From: Corynebacterium caspium DSM 44850
GTDB lineage: Bacteria; Actinomycetota; Actinomycetes; Mycobacteriales; Mycobacteriaceae
Length of the DNA: 64,000 bases
Direction of reading: 5' to 3'
NCBI RefSeq assembly: GCF_030440555.1
Contig: NZ_CP047118.1
Location: 1-64,000, forward strand
This document shows positions 45,009-52,302 of the stretch, piece after piece. A program made the position numbers and the translations under genes. Numbering within the stretch: position 1 is the stretch's first letter; each line of letters opens with the position of its first letter. The notes below the pieces were generated by a model. The model made no database searches. It had not been told where the DNA came from and worked only from the letters and a program-made list of their open reading frames with translations.

Positions 45009-45956
45009 CTACGCACCGACGATGCGAACTTCAATATGCGAATGGCCGATAGCGATAACGTCACCATCGGCAAGCAGCCAGTTTTCGATACGCATATCGT
45101 TCACCGCAGTGCCATTAGTGGACTTCAAATCAACCAAAATGGCATCGACGCCATCCCAGGTGATCTCCGCATGTTGGCGGGAAACGCCAGTATCTGGCAG
45201 CCGAAAATCAGCTTCTGTAGAGCGGCCAATAATATTAGAGCCTTCCCGCACGTGATAGGTGCGCGAGGAACCATCCTGCAATAACAAGGTGACACTTGCC
45301 TGCGGAACCGAAGGCTGGCTATTAACCGGCGCTGCTGCTACCTCCGACAGGGGCTGCGCGGCGAAAAAATCCGTAGCGGGCACCTGGCTAGGTGATATAT
45401 CGGCACGATCCTCAGGATCCATAATGTCCTCCTTATTAATTGGTGCTGCTGGCACCATCGATTCCACCGGCGCTGGAGCTGCCACCGCTGCTACCGCCGC
45501 TACCGGAACAGCCACAGTTGGTTTGGCCTCGCTAACGATGGAATCAAAACGGCTCTGTTCAGTAGGTTGGGGATCTGCATAAGAAGAAACACGCAGCTGC
45601 CCGGAACGTAAACCAGATTCCTCAGCTACCACCACAACCATTGGGCCAGCAGTTATCCAGCCTTCATTACGGCAATAACGGCCCATCTGATCCGCAAAAT
45701 CTTGCGGCATCCGAGCATGTGTCTGCTGTAATTTGGCCATATCTTTAAGAGCAACCCCAATATGAAAAATATTGGGAGCCTCCACACCGGCTTCCGTGGA
45801 CACTAAATTATCTTCAATTTCTTGTTTCAACAGAGCTTCAATTTCTGCTGGAACTACAGTGCCACCAAAAACCAGCGCAAAAGCATTATCTAGGCCGCGT
45901 TGCAAAGCACTATCAAGCTTCGCACAGCGCGAGAGCAATTGCGATACCACTGACAT
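45009..45956 (-). CDS. fhaA: FHA-domain protein FhaA (DUF3662)
   Basis: The 315-residue soluble protein has an N-terminal DUF3662 domain (about 1-125; starts MSVVSQLLSRCAKLDSALQRGL) and an Ala/Pro-rich linker. The C-terminal FHA domain has NIIGRSTEADFRL, VSRQHAEI and STNGTAVND. In mycobacteria FhaA binds phosphorylated cell-wall proteins. It is the first gene of the leftward cluster fhaA-fhaB-pstP-rodA-pbpA-pknA-pknB-crgA. A strong AAGGAGG site lies upstream, and its promoter must lie in the 337-base gap to tRNA-Leu. Confidence 0.95.
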   Translation of the reverse strand: MSVVSQLLSRCAKLDSALQRGLDNAFALVFGGTVVPAEIEALLKQEIEDNLVSTEAGVEAPNIFHIGVALKDMAKLQQTHARMPQDFADQMGRYCRNEGWITAGPMVVVVAEESGLRSGQLRVSSYADPQPTEQSRFDSIVSEAKPTVAVPVAAVAAVAAPAPVESMVPAAPINKEDIMDPEDRADISPSQVPATDFFAAQPLSEVAAAPVNSQPSVPQASVTLLLQDGSSRTYHVREGSNIIGRSTEADFRLPDTGVSRQHAEITWDGVDAILVDLKSTNGTAVNDMRIENWLLADGDVIAIGHSHIEVRIVGA

Positions 45957-46238
45957 CGCGCGGCCTCCTTAAATACTTTCAATTCAAACTGGAAGTCCCG
46001 CATTGGCAAGCGGAATTTATAAAATCCTAGATAAATAATTCTAAAAAGCCGCATCTGCAATTACGAGACAGTCCAGTGTACTGAACTACAACTGTGCCCA
46101 GTATAGAGGGGCGCACTACCTAAACCCTATAGATAAGGATGAAATACCCAGGGATTCTGCGGACAAAAACCAGCAATAACGCCTTTATTTATGTGCCAGC
46201 TAATACCTATGATATGAGCCATGGCCTGCATGTTTGTA

Positions 46239-46270
46239 CTCTCATTATGGCCTATGTACAGTAATGAGAG
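46239..46270. promoter_or_regulatory. 9-bp inverted repeat upstream of tRNA-Leu
   Basis: CTCTCATTA (46239-46247) and TAATGAGAG (46262-46270) are perfect arms 14 bases apart, within the gap 45957-46293 between fhaA and tRNA-Leu. The rest of the gap is AT-rich and must hold two divergent promoters; I see no other feature in it. Confidence 0.5.
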
Positions 46271-46293
46271 TCGCATAAGCGGCCACTTATTTT

Positions 46294-46376
46294 GGGCGAG
46301 TGGCGGAATGGCAGACGCGCTGGCTTCAGGTGCCAGTGTCCTTAGGGACGTGGGGGTTCAAGTCCCCCTTCGCCCA
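46294..46376 (+). tRNA. tRNA-Leu (CAG)
   Basis: Acceptor GGGCGAG pairs with TTCGCCC. The anticodon arm CTGGCTTCAGGTGCCAG gives anticodon CAG, and the long variable arm is TGTCCTTAGGGACG. The T arm is GGGGGTTCAAGTCCCCC. CCA is not encoded. Length 83 bases. Confidence 0.95.
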
Positions 46377-46385
46377 CAGCAGTAG

Positions 46386-46414
46386 ACCCCGGATCTTAAA
46401 GATCCGGGGTTTTT
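46386..46414 (+). terminator. Terminator of tRNA-Leu
   Basis: ACCCCGGATCTT and AAGATCCGGGGT form a near-perfect stem followed by TTTT. Confidence 0.92.
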
Positions 46415-46448
46415 GCGTTGCCGGGTAGCCAGCTGCTGGATTGCTGGG

Positions 46449-46493
46449 CCGCTAGGTCGCTAGCTGCTAGCTGCGACCTGCTACCTGCTACCT
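46449..46493. repeat. CTAG/CTGCTAC repeat block at protease 3' end
   Basis: Degenerate 7-8 base units (GCTAGGTC, GCTAGCTG, CTGCTAC) repeat through this stretch. The block includes the stop codon of the leftward serine protease (46488-46490). Confidence 0.75.
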
Positions 46494-47669
46494 ACCGAAA
46501 GCTCGGATATTTAAATGCGGCATCCCCAAAAATGCTGCCGCGCCGATTCCAAGTATTGCAATAAATAGTGCAATTAGGCCTCCGATCAGGCCGGCCTTAT
46601 TGCTGGTAGAAGGAGTTTCCCTGGCATTGCTACCGGCATTGCCACCAGTGTTGCTACCTGTATCCGGTGCTGCCTTTTCTGGGGCAGTTTTAGCGCGAAT
46701 AGATTTTGCGGGATCCAGCGGGGTAGGTATGGCATTACTGTATTGCCGATATGCCGGAATATCGCGTTCATTGGCTTGTATATTGGCTTCTTCAAAAGGT
46801 TGCATCGTGCGATATTGCTCTAAGGCGGTACTAATGAGATCGCGTACTAGGTGTACTGAGGTGAAAACGGTAGAAGCTAAATATCCATCGCGGCATTCTT
46901 TAACTGAGGTGCCACTGACGATGCCATAGATGGTATTTCCAATAAAGACTCCACTGCCGGAATCACCGTGGCAGGTAACTGAAGTGCCAATATTATAGGC
47001 CTTGAATTGGCCTACATATTTGTGTCCACTGGGGTAGTTGGTGCCCAGGGGACTGACTATTTTGAGTTTGGCATTTGAGGCATAATCATGTGCGCCAGCA
47101 AATCCATTAAATTCTGCTTCTTGTCCTACCTGTAAATCCTGCTTAGGTAAATCGAATTTCTGGGTATAAGGGCCAGGTTTAGCTTTAAGTAAGGCTAAAT
47201 CAAAATTATTGTCGACAATATAAGCATTTGCTAGGCCAGTAATTGAACCGTCTGGGTGCGCCAATATCCCTGCGGGAACTTTAAGACCAGTTAGACAATG
47301 ATGTGCGGTAAGCCAAAAATTATTCCCAATATAATTTGCGGTACATATTCCAATTCCAGATTCTGAGGCCGTGATTAGGCGGGCAATATTGGGGTCAAAT
47401 ACTGGAACTGTACTAGATGATTGCAGTTCTAATTCCGCCGTATTTAGCATATTTGACGCGGCGTCTTGGGCGGCTTTGGCTACTGCATTAGCTACTGCCT
47501 CGTGGTAATCAGGCGAGCTGGAGTTTTCCTCAAATAAGGCGGTGAGCTGCAGGGGAGTGGTTGAGGTCGGGGCTGCGTGCGCAGGTACTTGAGTTAGCGA
47601 TATTCCTAGAGCAAAGGCAGTAAATACTGCAATAGTGCGAGTTTTAATTAGCGATAGAAACACAGTCAT
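46488..47669 (-). CDS. Secreted/membrane-anchored trypsin-like serine protease, second copy
   Basis: The 393-residue S1-family protease has a signal peptide (about 1-32, ending VPAHA). The catalytic triad is seen as His in TAHHCL, Asp in NNFDLALLK and Ser in CHGDSGSGVF. A Thr/Asn/Gly-rich stalk (about 330-355) precedes a C-terminal membrane helix (GLIGGLIALFIAILGIGAAAFL). Architecture and several blocks (for example CTANYIGNNFWLTAHHC) match the protease at 14218, so the two are paralogues. The C-terminal helix would tether the enzyme to the outer face of the membrane. It lies after tRNA-Leu on the opposite strand. The substrate is unknown. Confidence 0.88.
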   Translation of the reverse strand: MTVFLSLIKTRTIAVFTAFALGISLTQVPAHAAPTSTTPLQLTALFEENSSSPDYHEAVANAVAKAAQDAASNMLNTAELELQSSSTVPVFDPNIARLITASESGIGICTANYIGNNFWLTAHHCLTGLKVPAGILAHPDGSITGLANAYIVDNNFDLALLKAKPGPYTQKFDLPKQDLQVGQEAEFNGFAGAHDYASNAKLKIVSPLGTNYPSGHKYVGQFKAYNIGTSVTCHGDSGSGVFIGNTIYGIVSGTSVKECRDGYLASTVFTSVHLVRDLISTALEQYRTMQPFEEANIQANERDIPAYRQYSNAIPTPLDPAKSIRAKTAPEKAAPDTGSNTGGNAGSNARETPSTSNKAGLIGGLIALFIAILGIGAAAFLGMPHLNIRAFGR

Positions 47670-47779
47670 TCCTATGTAATTTCTAGTTGGTTAAGGACTG
47701 TAAAGCACCGACGAAGATTTTTTCGGTATCTAGATTTCCATAACTTTAAAGCCTTGCCAAACTAGCAGTTTAAAATATT

Positions 47780-48508
47780 TTAGTCACCGCTATGTATCGC
47801 AAAGCTCACCTGGCTATATGCCGGAGTATGGGTGGCAATACCAAAAGCAATAGGGGTGTTTTGGTCACTATAAACTGTCGAATCTATAGCTAATACGGCA
47901 GTATTTTCTGGCACTTCTAATAATGGGGCAAGGTATTCATCTACGGTGGCCAGGTGTACCAGTAAGTTATTACTAGTTAAAGACACTTGGTAGTGGGTTT
48001 CGAGGAATTCAAATAGGGAGCCACGGGAAAAATCATGGCTAAGTACTGCCGGGAAGCGGCTTGCTGGCAGATAGGTAATGACGTATTGGCGCAGGGTGTT
48101 ATCTACAAATCGCAACCGTTCCAAACAGATCAGTTCGGCGGTGGGATGTAAGTCTAAAGCGGTAGCTGCCTGGGGGTTTCTAGTGACGGTATTAGAGATA
48201 ACTTGGGTGGTTACTTCGCGTCCTAAGGCTGCTTGTTGCCGATAAAATCCGCTTACTTGGTCTGAAAAAGACTCTTGGATTCTTTCGGTATAGCGTGGTT
48301 CCACCACATAGGTGCCACGGCCTTGGACTCGTTCTAAGAGTCCTTCTTGGGTGAGATCATCGATTGCACGACGGACAGTAATGCGGCTTACTTGGTATTC
48401 CTGGCAAAGCTGGGATTCGGAAGGAATTTTATCCCCGGTGGACATAGCGCGCATACGTTTACGCAGGTCATCGCGAACTGCGGCGTATTTTGCTTTTTCT
48501 TTAGACAT
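47780..48508 (-). CDS. GntR-family regulator (HutC/UTRA type)
   Basis: About 242 residues from the ATG at 48508, preceded by GGAAGGAC; the frame opens 17 codons earlier. The winged helix-turn-helix (about 7-70) shows IPSESQLCQEYQVSRITVRRAIDDLTQEGLLERVQGRGTYV, and a UTRA effector-binding domain follows. It is divergent from an ascorbate-type PTS operon, which it probably represses until a sugar-phosphate ligand binds. The UTRA class fits ligands such as phosphorylated sugars. Confidence 0.92.
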   Translation of the reverse strand: MSKEKAKYAAVRDDLRKRMRAMSTGDKIPSESQLCQEYQVSRITVRRAIDDLTQEGLLERVQGRGTYVVEPRYTERIQESFSDQVSGFYRQQAALGREVTTQVISNTVTRNPQAATALDLHPTAELICLERLRFVDNTLRQYVITYLPASRFPAVLSHDFSRGSLFEFLETHYQVSLTSNNLLVHLATVDEYLAPLLEVPENTAVLAIDSTVYSDQNTPIAFGIATHTPAYSQVSFAIHSGD

Positions 48509-48586
48509 ATCGTCCTTCCAGCTTGTTATTAAGACGTCATAATAACTGCAAAGCTGCAAATATATAGCAAATATATAGCTTAACCC

Positions 48587-48640
48587 TTGCGGGGAAGGTT
48601 TTTACCCCGCTAGAATCACAGATGTCATAACAACCTGACA
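48587..48640 (+). promoter_or_regulatory. PTS operon promoter and operator
   Basis: TTGCGG (48587-48592) and TAGAAT (48611-48616) are spaced by 18 bases. An inverted repeat TGTCA-N8-TGACA (48623-48640) lies just downstream of the expected transcription start, a good place for a GntR-type repressor. A GCGGGG/CCCCGC stem spans the promoter spacer. Confidence 0.6.
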
Positions 48641-48687
48641 ACCTCTGTGGTGTTTTCGATGGCCGCATTGGATATAGGAAGAAGGTG

Positions 48688-49149
48688 ATGGCCATGTCTA
48701 CTGCCCCAAGCTGGGAATTTAGTGAAGACCGGGCCCTAGTACGCCAAGCTGTGGCCAACTGGGAAACTGCCATTGATTTATTAGGTGAGATCCTAATAGC
48801 TAAAGGCAATGCCAGTGCGGAATATATAGCTGCAATTAAGAACTCTATAAAGGCTCCCGGCGGTACCTATATTGATTTAGGTTTTGGTATTGCCCTAGCT
48901 CATGCGCGTCCAGAAGCCGGAGTGAAAAGCACCGGAATTGCGGTATTGCGCCTGGTTGAACCGGTATTGCTAGCCGATGATCCCGCACATCCCATTACCG
49001 TATTTATTGCTTTAGCTGCCCAAGATTCCAGCACCCATTTGGCAGTTATGCAGAATTTGGCACAGGTTTTAAGCGATGTGCCGTCTCGCACGCAGCTCCT
49101 AAATGCCACTAGTGCTGCAGAAATAATGGCTGCACTAAATAAAAAATAG
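48688..49149 (+). CDS. PTS EIIA component, ascorbate (UlaC/SgaA) type
   Basis: Phosphocarrier of the PTS_EIIA type-2 fold, about 153 residues. The active-site His is in the segment FGIALAHARPEAGV near residue 73. It takes phosphate from HPr and passes it to EIIB. The start at the ATG 48688 fits the AGGAAG site; GTG 48685 and ATG 48694 are alternatives. First gene of a three-gene PTS with EIIB and EIIC. Confidence 0.9.
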   Translation: MAMSTAPSWEFSEDRALVRQAVANWETAIDLLGEILIAKGNASAEYIAAIKNSIKAPGGTYIDLGFGIALAHARPEAGVKSTGIAVLRLVEPVLLADDPAHPITVFIALAAQDSSTHLAVMQNLAQVLSDVPSRTQLLNATSAAEIMAALNKK

Positions 49150-49217
49150 GCATCAAATAGCTACTCAATAAGTTCTCGTCCCTGTTCTCGTCAAATAAGA
49201 GTTTAAGGAATAAAATC

Positions 49218-49508
49218 ATGAAAATTTTGGCAGTTTGCAGCACCGGTTTGGGCTCGAGCTTTATGACAGAAATGAATATTCAAAAAGCGCTCACCCAACT
49301 CGGCGCTAGTGGAGTAGAAGTCGATCATGCGGATCTGGGCTCGGTATCTCCTGGTGATGCGGATGTGATTTTTGTCGGCCGCGATATTTATGAAGCCGCA
49401 TCCTCTTTAGGAGATGTAGTTTCCCTGGACAGTCTCATCGATATGGAAGAGATCACCAATAAAGTCGCGCAGGCTTTGCAACGTCATAATATTGCTTTCG
49501 AAAGTTAG
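49218..49508 (+). CDS. PTS EIIB component, ascorbate (UlaB) type
   Basis: The 96-residue EIIB domain starts MKILAVCSTGLGSSFM. The phosphorylated Cys is residue 7 in the CSTGLGSS loop. It passes phosphate from EIIA to the sugar carried by EIIC. AAGGAATAAAATC precedes the ATG. It lies between EIIA and EIIC in one operon. Confidence 0.93.
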   Translation: MKILAVCSTGLGSSFMTEMNIQKALTQLGASGVEVDHADLGSVSPGDADVIFVGRDIYEAASSLGDVVSLDSLIDMEEITNKVAQALQRHNIAFES

Positions 49509-49516
49509 GAAAAACC

Positions 49517-50905
49517 ATGAATGGCTTCCTAGAACTACTCCTAGATATATTTCGTCAACCTGCAGTTATTGTGGCGTTAATCGCCCTAATTGGGCTGAGC
49601 GTACAGCGCAAAAAGGGTAGCGACATCATGAAGGGTACCGTGCGTACCCTAGTTGGATTTTTGGTATTAGCCGCGGGGGCGGGCGTCGTAAGTGGTTCTT
49701 TGGAGCCCTTCGGTGCCATGTTCAAACAAGCTTTTAAAGTGCAAGGCGTGGTTCCCAATAATGAAGCAATTGTGGGAACAGTGCTGGTTAACTACGGTTC
49801 CATCGCAGCTTTGATCTTTTTCTTTGGCATGATTGTCAATATTTTATTGTCGATGACCTCGCGCTTTAAATATATTTACCTCTCCGGGCACGTGGCCTTC
49901 TATATGGCAGCCATGATCGCGGTAATTTGCAAAGTCGCCGGCTTTAATGACTGGCAAGCTGTGCTCTGGGGTGCCATCGCCCAAGGGCTCATCGTCACAA
50001 TTTCCCCAGCCTTGGTGCAACCTTTCATGAAACAAGTAACCGGCACTAACGATGTCGCGTTAGGGCACACCGGCGGCGCTGGCATCGCACTTTCTGGCCT
50101 GGTGGCTACGCTCACGCGCAGTAAAACAAAGCCCTCTAAATCAACTGAGGAAATTAATCTCCCCGCCGGCCTTGGTTTCTTGCGCGATACCACAGTAATC
50201 ACTGCGCTTTCCATGGGTTTGATATACGTGGTGGTAGCTAGTTTTGCCGGCGCTAGTTTTATTGAAAGCACCCTTAGCGAGGGCACCAATTTCCTAGTTT
50301 TCTCCATCATGCAAGCCGCCACTTTCTCCGCGGGCGTCTTTATTATTTTGGCCGGAGTTCGGGTAGTTCTCGGAGAAATCGTGCCGGCCTTCAAAGGCAT
50401 TAGTGAACGCCTGGTCAAAAATGCCAAACCGGCCCTGGATGTCCCAATTACCTTCACTTTTGCCCCAAATGCCGTGCTAGTAGGCTTTTTCTCCAGCTTT
50501 ATTGGCGGCCTAGTAGGCATGGTAATTATGGCCTTGGCAGGTACTGCCATCGTGGTGCCTGGAGTTATAGCTCACTTTATGACCGGCGGTGCTTCCGGAG
50601 TTATTGGCAATGGCGTAGGTGGGCGCCGTGGAGCCACCTTAGGGGCCTTTGTTAATGGCCTGGCCATTACTTTCTTGCCTCTACTCTTGCTGCCATTACT
50701 TGGAGAACTTGGCTTTGCCGATGCCACCTTCTCCGATGCAGACTTCGGGGTAGCTGGGGTAATCCTGGGTTATTTGAACCAATTTGGGGGCCAAACTGCC
50801 ATTATTATCGGGCTCCTAGTCAGTTTGGTAGCCCTTTATGTGGCTTCCTTCTTGATGAGTCGCCGCAGCAGTGAAACCCCAAGCGAAACTGCGGTTTCAC
50901 AGTAA
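49517..50905 (+). CDS. PTS EIIC transporter, ascorbate (UlaA/SgaT) family
   Basis: The 462-residue membrane transporter belongs to the UlaA/SgaT class, with about 11 helices. Family marks include GTVRTLVGFLVLAAGAGVVSGSLEPF, HTGGAGIALSGL and NGLAITFLPLLLLPLL. It starts eight bases after EIIB. No ascorbate-phosphate lactonase or isomerase genes follow, so the sugar it takes up is uncertain; ascorbate or a related pentitol-like compound is likely. A terminator follows. Confidence 0.93.
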   Translation: MNGFLELLLDIFRQPAVIVALIALIGLSVQRKKGSDIMKGTVRTLVGFLVLAAGAGVVSGSLEPFGAMFKQAFKVQGVVPNNEAIVGTVLVNYGSIAALIFFFGMIVNILLSMTSRFKYIYLSGHVAFYMAAMIAVICKVAGFNDWQAVLWGAIAQGLIVTISPALVQPFMKQVTGTNDVALGHTGGAGIALSGLVATLTRSKTKPSKSTEEINLPAGLGFLRDTTVITALSMGLIYVVVASFAGASFIESTLSEGTNFLVFSIMQAATFSAGVFIILAGVRVVLGEIVPAFKGISERLVKNAKPALDVPITFTFAPNAVLVGFFSSFIGGLVGMVIMALAGTAIVVPGVIAHFMTGGASGVIGNGVGGRRGATLGAFVNGLAITFLPLLLLPLLGELGFADATFSDADFGVAGVILGYLNQFGGQTAIIIGLLVSLVALYVASFLMSRRSSETPSETAVSQ

Positions 50906-50933
50906 GTAGCTGCACAGTAGCTGTATTGCCGGG

Positions 50934-51000
50934 CCCGCCAGCGAATAATTTATGGGAGTTTTCTACGGAAAGCATAAAGATATTAAAGCTGGCGGGTTTT
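50934..51000 (+). terminator. Long-loop terminator of the PTS operon
   Basis: CCCGCCAGC (50934-50942) and GCTGGCGGG (50988-50996) are perfect arms followed by TTTT. The loop is unusually long (45 bases). Confidence 0.65.
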
Positions 51001-51030
51001 CGCGTATAAAAGCGTGTAAAACAAGAAGTT

Positions 51031-52302
51031 ATGTTTCACCCTTCTCTTTTAGCTCTCGCCGGACCAAAAGCTATTGTCTTAGTAACAGTGCTTTTGGTAT
51101 TTGCGCTGCTAGTAGCCCTATGGGCGGCGTTGCGTCCGCCGAGCCAAGATTCCGGCCCAAATAAATGGCGCCTACTAGCCCTGCCAATAGCAGGCATAGT
51201 GCTAATAGCCTGGGGGCTACTGAGCCTGTGGTGGAAGCCTTTCGGGGAAGCAGTAGCTTGGTTTGTTTATGCCAGCACCGCAGTGCTGTTTTATGTTTGC
51301 TGTGCTTTGGCCTTAGCTAAAGGTTCTCGCAAGCTGCTTATCCCAGCTGTTTTAGCAGCAATTTTAGGGTTTGTGGGCAGCTATAATATTGAGTTCCAAA
51401 TATATCCCACTGTACGTTCTTTATCCCCAGTGCCTGCCGCGGCAAAAATGAATTTAGAAGAATTTCAAGCCCAAACTAAAACGCCTATAATTCATGGACG
51501 AGCTGTCGGGGCGCAGGTCAATTTGGAAATACCCGGCGTGATTTCTGGATTTAAAGCCCGCGAGGCCATGGCTTATATTCCACCGAGCTATTGGACTCAG
51601 CCAAATAAATTATTGCCGGTAATTATATTAATGCATGGTAATCCAGGAGAACCGGGAGTGTGGTTCAATAATGGGGAAGTCGGAGAAATCGCTGATATTT
51701 ACCAAATTGCAAATAACGGGGTGGCCCCGATAATTATTAGCGTAGATGCCACCGGTTCTTATGCAGGAAATCCCATTTGTATTGATGGTCCAGAGCTAAA
51801 AATCCACACATATTTAACCCAAGATGTGCCCACCCAGGTGCGCCAAATTTTCCGGGTGCAGCCAGATACTAAATATTGGACCATCGGAGGTCTAAGCTAT
51901 GGCGGTACCTGTGCACTACAGGTAATAACTAATGCGCCGGAAGTTTATGGCAGTTTCTTGGATTTTTCCGGACAGCCAGAGCCCAGTGTCGGCAATCATG
52001 AAGATACCGTGCGAGAGTTTTTTAATAATGATGAAAAGGCCTTTAACGCGGTGGATCCAGCACATCTTTTAAACCAGGCAGCAGAGCTTGGGAGTGACCG
52101 CTACCACCACATAGGCGGCATCTTTATAAGTGGCACAAATGATAACGAAGCTAAAGTGGCACTCCAACGCTTAAATGAATTAGCCCAAGCAGCCGGCATG
52201 GATACCACTTATGGGGAAGTTCCAGGCGGCCACGATTATAAAACTTGGCGTCAAGCCTTTGCCCAAAGCTTGCCCTGGGCAGCTGTGCGGGGAGGTCTTT
52301 AA
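51031..52302 (+). CDS. Membrane alpha/beta hydrolase, likely aminoacyl-lipid hydrolase
   Basis: The 423-residue protein has four N-terminal membrane helices (about 5-122) and an outer alpha/beta-hydrolase domain of the esterase D/mycolyltransferase-like type. Nucleophile Ser is in GLSYGG near 288, and the His is in GGHDYKTW near the end. It is translationally coupled (TAATG) to a DUF2156 aminoacyl-lipid synthase. From memory, a C. glutamicum alanyl-phosphatidylglycerol synthase is encoded beside a hydrolase that removes the alanine; this pair fits that arrangement. The exact substrate is inferred. Confidence 0.82.
   Translation: MFHPSLLALAGPKAIVLVTVLLVFALLVALWAALRPPSQDSGPNKWRLLALPIAGIVLIAWGLLSLWWKPFGEAVAWFVYASTAVLFYVCCALALAKGSRKLLIPAVLAAILGFVGSYNIEFQIYPTVRSLSPVPAAAKMNLEEFQAQTKTPIIHGRAVGAQVNLEIPGVISGFKAREAMAYIPPSYWTQPNKLLPVIILMHGNPGEPGVWFNNGEVGEIADIYQIANNGVAPIIISVDATGSYAGNPICIDGPELKIHTYLTQDVPTQVRQIFRVQPDTKYWTIGGLSYGGTCALQVITNAPEVYGSFLDFSGQPEPSVGNHEDTVREFFNNDEKAFNAVDPAHLLNQAAELGSDRYHHIGGIFISGTNDNEAKVALQRLNELAQAAGMDTTYGEVPGGHDYKTWRQAFAQSLPWAAVRGGL

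Noticed and set aside
49900..50550. Minus-strand frame opposite the PTS EIIC gene
   Set aside because: Shadow of the EIIC coding sequence with no start signal or recognisable protein features.
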